Of a DNA stretch of 64,000 nt, positions 24,126-36,648 are shown piece by piece. The stretch covers positions 5,306,001-5,370,000 of the forward strand of contig JAJEKV010000073.1 in the NCBI GenBank assembly GCA_021234155.1, written 5' to 3'. The stretch's first letter is position 1. Each line of letters starts with the position of its first letter. This DNA comes from Isoetes taiwanensis (Eukaryota > Streptophyta > Lycopodiopsida > Isoetales > Isoetaceae). Under the pieces are notes generated by a model, which saw only the letters and a program-made list of their open reading frames with translations, was not told the DNA's origin and made no database searches. Both the position numbers and the translations under genes were made by a program.

Positions 24126-26414
24126 ATGGCGACCAAAACCAATTCCGGCGAGGTACAAGCTCCCCCTTGCATTTCTAAATTTTTTTTAAGGGACCAAGCT
24201 AAGAACTCGGTTTTGCAGGAGTTACTTTTTGCAAGAACACCCATTGAGTTTGCAAAGAATCGGAAACTTTCGATGGAGGGAAAGAATCCAAGAAGTATCA
24301 AATGGGCAGATGTTCCAAGTGCTGATTTTTTGCAGGTCTGAGAAAAACCTATGCCCAAAACCGGCAAGATACACATCAAGTTAATCAAGCCCCAGTTCAA
24401 GACAGCACTCTCTGATTTGATAGAGAGAGTTTATCAGAAACCGCTTCCAAATAATGAAACCCTTTTTGCAAGGGCTTTTGCCTGGTCACATACTGCAAAG
24501 GCATTGCAGAATCCTGACGAGTTTAAGGTTAATTGGGCAAGTCTTTCAGCAGATGCTTACAGGATTGGCCAAGCCCAGCCAGCTGAACAAAGAACATGTG
24601 AATGCTTTCGAGAAGAACACAACTGCACTGCTGAATCACATTAGGTCACTTTCCCATATGTATGAGGACAGCAAGAAGGAATTGGTGTAGAAACAGGCCG
24701 ACCTGTTGAGAATGGAAGGTTCCATCAGCAACTCCAATGCAAACTTCAAGGATCTAGAAGACGAGATAAAGGAGAAGAGGCAGATGTGGATGGATTTGCA
24801 GCTGTTCAGTCCTGCTGAAGAAGATGGAATACAAGAGTTGCAAAGGGATGAGCAAGCTCTCCAAGCTTTTCTAGACAAGCAGATGTCGAAGGTGAACACT
24901 TCAGGTTTGCAGGAACTAAAGAAAGAAATTTTTATTCTCAATTCTGATATTGATAATTATGAAACTAACATGAAGTATTGGCATGCCAAGTGCAAGCATG
25001 TGGCTCACTTGCATCAAAATGAGAAATCCAAGAAGAGTCTCCCAAAACTGGGAATGGGAACTTATAATTTCCCAATGTCCAAAGGGGCAACCACATGTGA
25101 GGGTTTGGGTATCTGTTTTCTTAAGAATATGAATTGCATGTTAAGCTTAATTCATGTGGTCATATTTACCATGTAATATGTTTCAGTGTTGTGCTGGAAG
25201 GCATGCATTGCATTGCATCTGGCTGTGATGTTGAGGTTCCTCCAAGTATTCTTGATGAACTTGGTTTCAAGGAACTCAAGCCACCGTGTTTGAGATGAAG
25301 AAGAATCAAGTGAAGAAACAGAAATGTAAGAAGTAGAAAAACCAAAGAGAAGGAAAAAAAAAAAACCGTAAGAAGTAGAAAAACCAAAGAAGACCGGAAA
25401 AAGCGTAAGGAGGTGACACCCAAGAAGAGATTCAGAGAAGAAACTAGCTCGAGCACCTCTATGTATAATGATCCACCAAGTTCAGATTTTCAGCCTGTCA
25501 GAGTGGCAAAGAAAAGAATAACAAGAAGTGCCACTAAGTCATGTGGTCAAAAACCCATAGATCTAGGTACTTATTTAGTATTTTCTCAAGTTAGTTAAAG
25601 CTTGCTTGAAGTTTGTTTATTTCTTGCAGATCCAATTGATGTGGACAAGGTTAGTCCAATGAAGTTTTCTCACTTAGCTCGTGAAGATAGTCCTCAGATA
25701 GGCAGTAAAGCAGCAGGTAAAAAAATTAACAATTACTTAAGATTTTTTTTGCTTAACAATTACTTAACAATTACTTAAGAAGGTAGTTGAGTACAATTAC
25801 TTAAGATTTTTTTTGCTGCAAACATTACCAGTGATGGTGTTGTAGATGAACTTGTCCAGCACTATTTTGCAGTGCATGATTTGTCTCCAAAAATGAAAGG
25901 TAGGCAACATTTCAACATATGTATCATTTACTCATGTGCATTTGACTTACAGCAGCTTTTAAATGCAGAAAAAATTTCAAAAGTGGTTGGACAGGAAGGT
26001 GCTGTGGAAACTGAGGTTTCAAAGGAGGGCTTATCTGAAATGAACACTCCAGTTAAAAAAGGTAAGCACTTTTTCAGCACATGTGTTCAATAGTTTTATT
26101 TTAGACTGACCTAACTTGTATTATGCAGATCCTCCAGTTCCAGTTGCAGTTGTTCAGCAAATGCCAATTACCTTGAGCACTTGTAAGTGTTATCTTGCAA
26201 ATTTGGTTTGCACAAATAAATTTCTTAACATTGACTTGTTTTGTTTGCAGGTCGAGAGTTGAGCACAGTGGTGATCTCACCAGCACGTGAGATATTGTCT
26301 CCAGCAGAGAGGAAAGTGCTGTTGTCTCCACAAAGCCCAGACAGCCCCATGGAGGATGATGTTACCATGGAGAAGTGGTTGGAGAAGAAGATGCATAAGA
26401 AGTTGCAGCTGTAA
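24126..26414 (+). pseudogene. Multi-exon coiled-coil gene carried by the giant transposon
   Basis: The start is at 24126 (MATKTNSGEV). Exon-like blocks read ARTPIEFAKNRKLSMEG, then KIHIKLIKPQFKTALSDLIE, then a long heptad-rich coiled coil (about 24600-25030; FKDLEDEIKEKRQMWMDLQL). A basic segment (RVAKKRITRSATK) follows, then several small exons with good GT/AG borders (GGTACTT...GCAG at 25566, GGTAGGC at 25899, GGTAAGC at 26061, GTAAGT at 26184). The last exon ends KKMHKKLQL-stop at 26414. In-frame stops occur at about 24339 (TGA) and 24688 (TAG), with frame changes near 24575 and 25190-25330. The family is not recognised. Its place just inside the TIR suggests a passenger or accessory protein; a captured host gene is the alternative. 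Confidence 0.6.
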
Positions 26415-27632
26415 TCCTCATGTTGGCAATACTGCTTTAATCTTCATGTTGACAATACTACTTTTTCATGTTGACAATACTGCTTTTACTGCACCAATTT
26501 TCCCCTTAGGTGCAGTAAGTTTTTGAAATATTTTGTGTAACACTTATATGAAATGACAGAGTTTCTTATGAATCAAATGATATATTTGCTTGCTATTTTG
26601 CACTTTTGTTATGAATATGTTATGTACGAAAGTTAGAAGTATAAGGGCCATTTCCCACTCGCCATTAAGTTAGGTTAAATAGGGCATATAACTGAATGTT
26701 GATTTCCCACTGACCCTTAAGATATGCTAGTTAAGTTAGCTTTCGGTTAAGTTTTGGTTATAATTAACTTAAGAAAAATGACTTTCATATTAGCAATAGT
26801 TAAATTAAAATTTTAACTGAATTTTTTTTTCCTTAACCGAAATAATGTAAACTTAAAGTGACCTTAGGGAGGTCCATTTAATTTTTATTTTTTTGGTTAA
26901 GCCTTTAACATGCATTAACGTAACTATACGAAATGGGAAACCTTTCCACCTTCTAACTCTGAAACGTCCGACAATGGCGAAGGGAGGAAGCCATATTCCT
27001 TGTAACAATGGCAGCCGTGGTCTGCCTCGAAAACTCAGAAATAAACTGAAATAAGGAAGCGTATTTCAATAATGCCGTAGATAACGAGGTGTGTTTCAAG
27101 AATACATTTTTCGTGATCCGGTTTAGATTCTTACCTATAAAACAAGCTTAAACAAGCGAGACATTATCTAAATATAGCAAATAAGAAAGTTTTTCTCTTA
27201 GTGACTCATTGGCACGATGCAAAATTCTGATTCTATGATGCAAAATTCTGATTCTATCAAGCTCTTGGCACAATATATGGAATGTATGGATATTCTTAGT
27301 TCGATTTGGTACACATAGTTTAGTGCATTAGAAGATGTTAAGTTTATAATCTCAAAACATATAGAATGTAAGGATGTTCTTAGCTCTATTTGGTACAGAC
27401 AGTTTGATTGCATCATCATAATTATTGTTGCTATTGCAGGTTGTAAATCTTGATTCAGAATCTTCAGAGCACGAGCAATTTGGCATACATAATACATGTG
27501 TACTTTCTTTGTTTTTATTTTATTTAATAGGTGCATGCATAATATGGTTGCATTGCCTTATTTATGGAGAGATTTTGCAATCAAAGAAAAGATTGATGAA
27601 AAGAGCAAGAATTGCAAGAAACTGAGGTTCCT

Positions 27633-28421
27633 ATGACCGATCCATCTCCAAATGCAAGTGGAAAGAGAAAGAGATGTAGAAATTGGCAACTTGATGAAGC
27701 ATTGTTGCTTGTTGACTTGAAGAAGAGGGAGTGGTTGATGTATGAGCAGAAACATTCTAGGGAGAAGATGGAGTATGCTAATCTAAAGTGGAAGAAGATA
27801 GCCGATGAGATGCAACAACATGGCTACAATGATAGGGATGGAGAAGGTTGTAGAAACAAGTGGGAAAATCTGATTGGGGATTACAAAACAGTAAAAGATT
27901 TTCAGAAGCACACGGGAAATCCCGATTTCTTTTCTCTTTCAAGTGATGAAAGAAAGCAACGGAAGCTTCCAAATTTGCATCATGACATATTTGATGCCAT
28001 GGACTCATTTCAATCTTCAAGGCCGAATGTGAATCCACCTAATCTGGTTGATACAAGTGTGAAGAAGCCATTGGATATTGGCCAAACAATTGAGCATCAT
28101 CCACATGGCAATGGAGAGGCGGGCTCATCTGGAAGAAGGAGAAAAACTTTTGGAAATACAATGGTTGCCACTATATTAGAAGCAAACAGCAACTTGATAG
28201 AAGCTTTGACAAAAACAAAAGAAGAGCGAAAGGAACAGGTTGAAGCAATGTTGGAGATTGAGCAAGAAAAGTTGCAACAGCAAAGGGACTTCAACAAGAA
28301 CTTTAAGACCATTGCAACAGCATGGCGAAAGATTGGACGTACCTTCTCAACGAGAGGTGACAATAGTATTTCATTTGATAACAGTAGTCATCTTATGTTA
28401 TCAATTGCATATAAACTGTAA
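27633..28421 (+). CDS. Harbinger ORF1: Myb/SANT-like trihelix DNA-binding protein
   Basis: The frame is open from the ATG at 27633 (MTDPSPNASGKRKR) to 28421. The trihelix pattern is clear: RNWQLDEALLLVDLKKREW, then ANLKWKKIADEMQQHGY, then CRNKWENLIGDYKTVKDF, with spaced Trp residues. A Ser/Pro linker and a C-terminal helical stretch (EEQVEAM-like, EIEQEKLQQQRDFNK) follow. In plant PIF/Harbinger elements this protein binds the element ends and helps bring transposase to the nucleus. A small upstream exon may exist near 27425-27600 behind a GCAG acceptor. The frame is intact, unlike the transposase. Confidence 0.85.
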   Translation: MTDPSPNASGKRKRCRNWQLDEALLLVDLKKREWLMYEQKHSREKMEYANLKWKKIADEMQQHGYNDRDGEGCRNKWENLIGDYKTVKDFQKHTGNPDFFSLSSDERKQRKLPNLHHDIFDAMDSFQSSRPNVNPPNLVDTSVKKPLDIGQTIEHHPHGNGEAGSSGRRRKTFGNTMVATILEANSNLIEALTKTKEERKEQVEAMLEIEQEKLQQQRDFNKNFKTIATAWRKIGRTFSTRGDNSISFDNSSHLMLSIAYKL

Positions 28422-28449
28422 AATGCCAAGTATAGGCATGCATAGGTAT

Positions 28450-30899
28450 ATCAGAAGCAAATCCACCTCTTTATATCATCTTCAAGGGCATCTACATGCC
28501 TCCAAAGCCATCTCGCAGAAGTTGGACAAGAAGACCATTAAGAAGACATTTGCATTCTCCTTTATTTTGTCCGGCCGTCCAGGAGCATGTGGTGCAAGAA
28601 TAGTTGTAACAAGTTTTCATCATACCCTTGTGCAAGTTTGTCAAGTTGTTCAAGTACAAAATCTGTAGCTTTTATCTCTTGTATGAAGCATAAAACTCTG
28701 GTAGATGCAGCTTTGTACCAAAATACCAAAAATTAGAAAGAAAGAAGTATAGCCAAAACCCATTTTCCAAAATATACAGAGACTTGATTGAAACATTCCT
28801 TACATTAAAATTACAGCATTGAAATATTGATCGAGCAGAAAATAGCTATGGAATACTTCAAGATCTTCTTATCTTCAAGAGATGCCACTGAGCTATTCAA
28901 GAGAAGGAAACTGTTACAGTTACAGTATCACAAAAGTGTTCCAGGCATTGCTTAGCTCAAGCACCTTTTACTCTACATCTATTGCCCGTCTCAATATTAT
29001 GACATTCACATTGCATATTGCAACAGATTTCGCAAAACATGGAGGCATAACACCACAGATTTGGTGAAAAAGAGGTATGAAGATAACTCTTTTCAGAACT
29101 TTATATGGTGTCCAATACTGGAAGAAGAACTTGATAAAGGATCTTATACAGGACCATAGTCATCTCTCTAGGTAAGTCAAAGAAAATATTGACATATGTC
29201 AAATATTTTCTAAGCATACATTATCTTCTAGAAAGAAGTTATTTCCATACTATACACAGATGCTAGAACTCAGTTGCAGCAATGCCAACATAAAAAGTTA
29301 AAGTCAAGTTTCATAAATCACTTCATAACTCATTGAAGCACCATTACTTTTCTAAGAATTCCCAGCATTCTCTACCAGTAGAACCACTGCAACTACATTG
29401 TTAACCCTGGATGTAACTAGCACATCTCAGACCATGGAACGCTTGTTAAACTTATGAACAACAAGGTCTATACTACTGTCTATACAACAAGGTCTATGAC
29501 CAAGTTCTATACTACTGTCTTGTTTTGCCTCAGCATAGGACATAGAAATGTACCATTAAAATGTCTGGAATCTTTCTCATTATAAAGGGGGTTTAACCTG
29601 GCTGTGGCTTAGTACATCCACCTTGATACTTTCTTGACATGCCAAATGGTTATACCATAGGTAAATAGTGGCCTATCTGATTCCTATCTGATTTCCTTAG
29701 CCTTTATAAGCATTTAGGATCCATAATATAGTATGCATGCAGGTTGATCTGCACGAACCATGGCTTTTTACTCTGATTATATTCTTTGGCTCTGATTATA
29801 TTATAGAACTTGGTCTATACAACAAGGCAAAACAAGACAGCAGTATAAAACTCCTCTTGCTCTGTGGATAAATTTATATTGATTACTTGGAGTTATATGC
29901 AGTGATCCCTGCCAAAGTCTTTGAGATTCTCAATCTTCCTTTTTTTGGTTTGGGAGAATTGGAGCTTTCCGTTCTTGCTTCAACATGTACTGTTGTAGCA
30001 ATCTACCTTTCCCTGATTTATAGCAAACATCATTTTGACTCATGCCTTTGACAATAGGTTAGCTCAAATGTAAAGGCCTTCTAACGACCTGCATAGAATA
30101 CCCATGGAAATGTCCGTGCAAAACCTTTGCCTTACATGGAGTCAGAGGAACAACTTGCTTTCTGGGAGCAATGCTAGCTAACCCATTTACTGACACTGGG
30201 AACCTTGGCCTGTGGCATAGGCAGGAGATCATGAAGCATGCAGCATATAGCATTAGCTATTTATGTGATTATTTTAACTTGTTTTCCCCATATGTACTAC
30301 ATGTGCATTATGCAAAGCATCTCACATCTGTTCTTGGCCATTCTGTTCTCAACCTATCCAATTGTAAATCACATGGCAGGCCTATTTGTACTCTTTATAC
30401 CCTGTACTAACGTCTTTACTATTCAGCATATGGAATCCTGCACGTATTTTGCATGCACTGAGCAAGATGCCTGAATGGAAATACAATTCCAAGAATCATG
30501 AGTCCGTGTAGTTTGCATGTATCGAGGGAGATGCCCGCTCTCAGGAAACTAAAGTATTATGCAGTAAGAACACCAGTAAATACACCAAATTCATGGCTGG
30601 TAGTATGAGCATACAAGTTAGAAGATGTTCCAGTGTATATCCACTTACAGTTTGCAGGGCACTAAATGCCAGATGGCCTGCAGTATATTCTGCTCTTATG
30701 CTGATATTTTGCTGATATTTTGCTCTTATGGAATGTTAAACCCCATGTTTTCTTTGGATTTTAACTGGTATATGTTTGTTGCAGGTTCTTCTCGTTAGAA
30801 TTTTATACGGTTGGAGGATATAGGTTGGAGTTTGACAAGGGCATGAATTTAGGTAGAATACTTAGGTAGAATATATCAGTACTTTTAAGGTTTTTAAGG
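28450..30899. other. Harbinger spacer between ORF1 and transposase
   Basis: No gene is recognised. A short inverted pair (TACTGTCTTGTTTTGCCT near 29512 against AGGCAAAACAAGACAGCAGT near 29825) encloses about 300 bp and may be a small nested foldback. The transposase leader may begin near 30780. Confidence 0.5.
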
Positions 30900-32218
30900 A
30901 TGAATATGGAGCAGACAATTATGATGCTAGCAGGGCAAACATTACCCATGATTTGTAGGGGTCAGCAAATGTTCTTTGAGGAAAGTTTGAATAATAGAAT
31001 GGAAGATTATGAAGAGGAAGATAGCCAGCTAGTTCAACATCATGTTGAGGATGCCAATTTGGTTGCAAGACATGAGTCTACATTAGAAAATAGGTGGTGG
31101 GTGAAGCCGAGGAGTTTTACTTGGTTTGACAAGTTTATGCTGGGATATTATGACGATTCAAGGTGGAAGCAGATCTTTCGAATGAAGAGGAGTACATTTT
31201 TTTGGTTTTGCACAAGCTTGGAAAGCAATATTAAGAAAGCCGATACTAACTTTCGCGGATGCTATTTCAATTGCATGTTCGTTGGATGCACATTCTACAA
31301 ATTGTTTAGAGGTGTTGACTTTTTAGTCATTTGAGAGAAATTTTGGAATTGGTGTTAGTAACGCGCTCATAGAATTTGTATGGAGACATGTAGAGCATCT
31401 CTTTGTAACTTTGCCGATGTAATAAAGTTTCCAGTTGGTGAGGATATTCAACGAGTCATCAATGCTTTTGCTCTTATTTCGAAGGTGCCTAATGTTTGTG
31501 GTGTACTTGATTGCACACACTTCGAAATTTTGCAACCTACTGGCCCAACTGGAGCTGATTACTATGATAGAAAGCAGCGATTTAGCATAATTTTACAGGC
31601 CATTTGCGACACTAACCGCAGATTTCTTGATATTAATTGTGGATATCCCGGTAGTGTTCATGATTCAAGAGTTTGGAAGAACTCGGGCATCCGTCAAAGA
31701 ATTCAAGCTTGTGAAATCATCACAGGGAACCAATAATTACCATCAATTTTAGCAAGCAAGTACGACCTCTTATTTTGGCAGATAAGGGTTATACATGCAG
31801 TCCATGGCTTCTCGTTTCATTTCTGGATAAGATAGGACAACAACATTCTGTGATAGAACGTGAGTTCAACAAAGAGCTCATGAAGGCCCGCGTTTTCATA
31901 GAGCAGACTTTTGGTTTGTTGAAAAGAAAGTTTGGTGTCTTGGAAAAGAAGATGAAGATGAAGCCAGTTTATGTCAATATTGTTACCCATTCATGTTGTA
32001 TATTGCATAATCTGCTGATTGATATAGGTGAAGCTGATATAAATGCAGAATTGGAGGAGCTTGAATCTCATAGGTTGGACAAAAATGCTGAAATTGTTGC
32101 TAGGGATGCAAGTACAGGAGCAGCAACAACGGAAGGTCCTCTTGAAGAGTCAGAGTATTGCGTTTTAGGAGAAGAACTAAGGAAGTCTATTGCCGAGTAT
32201 CTTGTCCTAAATTTTTGA
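30900..32218 (+). pseudogene. PIF/Harbinger DDE transposase, frameshifted
   Basis: Starts MNMEQTIMML at 30900. The N-terminal part reads WWVKPRSFTWFDKFML. The DDE_Tnp_4 core is recognisable: first Asp in VCGVLDCTHFEIL (about 31509), second Asp in GYPGSVHDSRVWK, and the Glu in ARVFIEQTFGLLKRKF. The C-terminal signature HSCCILHNLLID is present. Frame breaks occur near 31320-31380 (stop and shift) and near 31735-31775 (TAA plus a one-base shift), so the copy is not translatable as it stands. All three catalytic residues are retained. Transposase would cut and paste this element at TWA sites. It may have been mobile recently, since the TIRs are nearly perfect. Confidence 0.88.
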
Positions 32219-33640
32219 AGGTTGTAATAAGTTTAGGTAAGCACAGACATCTCTTGTTTCTGCTGTTTTATCAAGTTGTTAAAGTCTTCCAACATTCAAG
32301 TGCATTTTAGAACTGTTGGCATCTGGCCATACAAATTCTTAGCAGTTAGATTGTGATGATGAGATGTTACAGGTATTTGTATTCTTACACAACCTGCAAA
32401 TATGATTTAGAACAGGTGAAAGAAATGATTCTTGCACATTGGGCTACAGTTATGATAAATGAAATGGTTATTCTGTTAGTGCTGCATGCTATGCTCTAGG
32501 CAGAGTCACATACTCTGTGTATATATTGCAACTAGAGTTGCTTACTCTGTACAGAGTCACATACTCTAAATAAATAGCTACCAATATGTGAACACTTTTC
32601 AATAGTGAACCGCTCTGTTCCATGTGAAGGATATGATCATGTCATCTGTAGGTTATTGTGTCTGTGAACATGCAAAATGATATTAGGGAAACCAACTCTA
32701 TAAGTTTCAAAGGGCTGGATATCATAAATAATAGTATCATATTGAACCTTTGAACCAAGTATGTTATGTGGGCGTAAAACCATTGGACAGAGCAAGTTAT
32801 ATCCTTATAGAAGTCGTAGACAAATAAAACAGTGCCTAGTCTGTATGCAACAATAGCAAGCCCGAAACCGACTGAAAAATCTCGGTGAGCTATCTGCTAT
32901 AAATCAAAACCAAGAAGTAAATTATTTTGTGGGCTTTACAGCTGAAGATAATGCAGATCCGGCATACATTCCAGGGGATTCCGATGCTTTATGTGGGCGG
33001 CTTAATGAATATGTTTCGATGTTCAGTTATGCTGGTTCGTTCTATATTGAACTTTTATAATAGAACGTTCTATAATGGTTCTATAATGGTTCGTTATAAT
33101 GGTTCCCTTATCCCCTTATTTAAACATAAGGTTCGTTCTATATTGAATCATATTTGGTCCATATTGAATCATAGTACATTGAACTTCTAATATTGATCAT
33201 CTAAGTTATCACCATGAATCTCATAGACGATCACTTTTCGTATAGTTTTCTCATAGATTGCGGTTCAATAGTGAATCTCATAGTCGATCACTTTTCAATA
33301 GTGATTTTTTATTCGAACCATTGAATTTGATATTGCATGATTTAATGAATTTGATGGTTTATCTAGCTAAGCTAGCTGGTACTCAACCATGGTCACCATG
33401 GTGTATTCACCAAAGGTTTGCATTTTGCTTTTCTCAAGAAAACTATCTTTAACTTAATATAAATTCTTAATTGGCGGTGTGAAACAAGCATAGTTAACAC
33501 TAACCTAACTTAGCCCTTTAACTGCTAGTGTGAATCACCACCTCAAGCTTTAATTTAATTTTTAAATTCTAACTTAATGGGCATGATGGGTATGCAAATT
33601 TGCATGTTTCGTTAAGTTAGTTCTAATTTAACCACCCCAA
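32219..33640. other. Harbinger 3' non-coding region
   Basis: No gene. Short direct repeats of GGTTC(G/T)TTATAATGGTTC type lie at 33050-33180. A duplicated ~60-bp block (GAATCTCATAG(A/T)CGATCAC) lies at 33213 and 33275. Confidence 0.55.
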
Positions 33641-33730
33641 TGGAAAACCATTTTTTCTTTTTAGTTAGGTTAAGAGATAACCAAGTAGTTAAGCTAACTT
33701 AACTTAATGGCGAGTGGGAAATGGCCCTAA

Positions 33731-33997
33731 TTCATACAAATTTCAATGCAAACACAACATCATATAGTATGTTGCCTGAAATCTTATAGTATTTTGCAAA
33801 TCTTGTTATACAGTATAAAAAATTCTATACATCCATACCCCACAAACGAGGAACTTTATGTACGGTTTAGATTAAGGAATAAGGGGTGAATATGCCTATC
33901 CAACAGCTCTCGTTGCCCGGAGTCACCCCCGTGTGAATATGCACCCAAACCAAAGGGGGTTTCAGGGGGATTTTAATTTAAATGTGTTAGATGCAAT
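33731..33997. mobile_element. Truncated copy of the 5511..5869 MITE
   Basis: The sequence shares the middle of the 5.5-kb MITE (CAAATCTTGTTATACAG, ACCCCACAAACGAGGA) and its right arm (ACCCAAACCAAAGGGGGTTT). The left arm is absent, and the truncation point coincides with the Harbinger insertion site at 33728. The missing half is not found on the other side of the Harbinger element, so the loss came first. Confidence 0.75.
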
Positions 33998-34046
33998 AGT
34001 TTATATTAATTAATGTTAATGGTAGTTATGTGTTAATTGCTATATA

Positions 34047-34367
34047 GGGTGAAAGCATGCTACGGTGTACCACTTTTGGAACCCTCAAAAGTACCTACAC
34101 TGGGTACTTTTAAAACTGGTACTTTCTATTTTTTCTTCCCATTAAAATCAATCCAAAAATTTTGAATTGAAGGTCAATAAAATGTGAATCTATAGTATTA
34201 GAGCATAACAATACTATTAGAGACTAAAATGAATGATCAACTCCCAAACTTATTGTTTATTGAGACATTTATGCAAGTTCCCAGTACCCAGTGCTGGGTA
34301 CTTTTCTGGGTAGTTTCACACTCCCTAAAAAGAACTTTAGATGGTACACCCTAGCATGCTTTCACCC
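34047..34367. mobile_element. 321-bp MITE with GGGTGAAAGCATGCTA termini
   Basis: The left end GGGTGAAAGCATGCTACGG and the right end, reverse complemented, GGGTGAAAGCATGCTAGGG match over about 25 bp (GTGTACCA follows in both). Inside, GGGTACTTTT blocks repeat in both orientations. It is non-coding. No clear target duplication was found. Confidence 0.75.
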
Positions 34368-34680
34368 ATTAAAAAAAATTTTGGGCCCTTCGGACCCTTA
34401 AAAAGGAATTTCAAATGTTAGAAACAACGATACAAATTATACTAAATGTTAGAAACAATGAGAGAGACTATATTAAATGAGGCAATGTGTATATTACAAA
34501 CATTTTGGGCCCTTCGGGCCTTAACAAATTCGAACATGCAATACAACATGGTTTTTATGGTACGGCCTTTAACACATTTACAATATTGTACAAGCATCTC
34601 TTACACACATTCACAAAAAATATACAGGCAGTAAAACCCCCCCTTGGGAATCGAATCTGGATACTCCAACGCAACCAATC

Positions 34681-34776
34681 ATGGGCACATTAGCACATAT
34701 ACTTTTCAAGGTAGGATTCCAACCACAATGGCTTAAAAATCCTGCAACAAGCCTCGGGATCCAAATGATACATGTA
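34681..34776 (-). pseudogene. UDP-glycosyltransferase PSPG-box scrap
   Basis: The minus strand reads AGFLSHCGWNPTLKSICANV and then PMIGC, which matches the PSPG donor-binding box of plant family 1 glycosyltransferases (consensus GGFLTHCGWNSTLESI). Only about 30 codons are recognisable; both sides decay at once. It is probably host DNA picked up by, or present in, the giant transposon. Confidence 0.6.
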
Positions 34777-35307
34777 ATATTGACATTGTTTTCTGTTTGT
34801 CTAACCACTCTAGGTACCTTTTGTGTGATATGCGTATTTCTACTTCATTATCTCCTAAGCCCAAAATAAAGATGGCAATAATGGTCCCACTGCTAAATAA
34901 CTTGAGCTCTGCATTAGAATATCTCTCATTGCCCTTGTTTTTACTGGTTCAACCTCGTCAACATTACTTGATAGAACATGTTTTACTCGGGATAATGTTT
35001 CATATCCCTTATTGATCACTGCTGAGTTTTTCTGATTGAGGCAAGTCTGAAGGCTTCAAAAGCATGCCACTAATAAAGTTAATAATCTCATCTTTGATAT
35101 TTTCCTGTTGATCCTGCATACAATAATAACTGATTTCATTATTGTTATTGGGCTAACTTCCAATGCAAACAAGAAAAGAAATTATTATCAAAGTATAATA
35201 TATTACCTGTAACAAGAAAAGGTCCTCGACCTATGTAAAGGAGGCTGCAGAATGGACAAACAGCATCTCGGATCAACACTTGGCCGTGAATATGAGTAGT
35301 GCTACAT

Positions 35308-35701
35308 CTATGACTTCTGAACAGGCTCTACAGAATCGGAATTCTTCTGCCATGTATATTCAGCTTCTGCAACTGGCTCTACTGAATCAGAATTTGCCAT
35401 CTAAAATATCAACAAAAGTAATGACGGGATGAATGATAGGAGAGGATGCTGGACAGAATTCGGTTACATTACAGAGCAAGGTATTGCTTCAAAGAAATAA
35501 TAGGACAAAACTGATAACCTGTGAAGCAGCTTCAGTAAATCTCTCACAACTGGTTTTTTTCAGTGATCGCTCACAGCAGGGTTTCTTCAATCGCCCAAAA
35601 AACGTTACTTTCATCACAACAATATGATCCTCCTCTGTAAACGTCCAGAAGGCAACATAAAGATGAGAATCGTTGCCAAAGCCAAGCGCCCTCAGCATCA
35701 T
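35308..35701 (-). CDS. Possible small two-exon gene, 91 aa, unknown
   Basis: On the minus strand, 35701..35519 reads MMLRALGFGNDSHLYVAFWT and ends at a good donor (CACAG|GTTATC). An acceptor GATATTTTAG is followed at 35400..35308 by MANSDSVEPVAEAEYTWQKN and a second NSDSVEPV before a TAG. The phases agree. The duplicated octapeptide NSDSVEPV is unusual. No domain is recognised. The prediction rests only on open frames and splice sites and may be part of a larger decayed gene. Confidence 0.25.
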
Positions 35702-36648
35702 ACCAGTGTAAAAAAGGGGAAGCAAATGCACGATTGAAGAATCCTTTCCAAACAAAACACAGTAATAAAGAAGCAGCTGTTGGCCGAGATTAAGAACCCT
35801 AAAATTCCACGAGATTGCCTTTTGTTTCTGTCAAGCTGTAACAAAACCTAAGGCATGTGCCCAACAAACAAATCGACCAGCAACAAACTCCTACAACGTG
35901 ATGTGGATTCCGCCTCAAAAAGATAACAAAACAAGGCTCTCAATCTCGCCCAAGAACTAATGTTTGAGAGCTTCCTTGAATTATGAGAGCTTCCTTGAAT
36001 TAGAACTAATGCTACAAATGGAATCTGCAACTCGCATCTCGAACCGTGGTCAGAAATCGAGATCCTGTTTATTTGCTCCTTTGCCAAAAGAAATTCCTTG
36101 CAAAACAATAACTCTGCCAATTTGTATCACTGCAAATCGAGGTAGCCTAGATGTCTTCTGTGCCTTCCGATCGACCAGACCCTAATGTAGCCTGCAAACA
36201 AACCCTAAAGCTAAGCTATCGAGCCCTGCATGCCTTTAGATTTTTTCCTTTTTTTTTCTTTTTTAAACATGGGTCAAACCATTGGCAATTGCCATAAAAA
36301 AAACATGAAACTGTATGCGCACTCTAGATGTACGCATTAGTACATCCACGAGATTACACAACCAAATCATATAAAAACCTTAGGGAAAAAAGTATAAAAA
36401 TACAAAAACAACCCCCTGTTATTATGCTACATATTTCATTTTCAATTCACACACAATTCAAAGACATTTCCAATTCAATTGACATTCAAATTCAATTCAA
36501 ACTAAATTCAAACACAATTCCAATTCATTACAATGAATTGGTTAGAATTTCATTACAAATCAATGACCATACAATACAATGGTTAAAATTTCAATACAAT
36601 GGTTTGTAACAATGGTTACAATCATAGAATGGTATACAATATATAATT

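Larger units (their letters stand above)
26645..33727. mobile_element. Complete PIF/Harbinger element, 7083 bp, TSD TAA
   Basis: The left end GGGCCATTTCCCACTCGCC and the right end, reverse complemented, are identical and continue with ATTAAGTTA, a TIR of about 28 bp. TAA at 26642-26644 and 33728-33730 is the target duplication typical of PIF/Harbinger. It encodes both expected genes on the plus strand, a trihelix/Myb-like ORF1 and a DDE transposase. Subterminal AACTTAA-rich repeats recur at both ends. It lies inside the giant transposon, between the coiled-coil gene and a truncated MITE. Confidence 0.93.

Noticed and set aside
24339-24341. Stop-codon readthrough or RNA editing in the coiled-coil gene
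   Set aside because: Frame changes elsewhere in the same gene make simple decay or sequence error more likely than programmed recoding.
34681-34776. A functional UDP-glycosyltransferase gene
   Set aside because: Only the PSPG box is readable; no N-terminal acceptor domain or open frame on either side.
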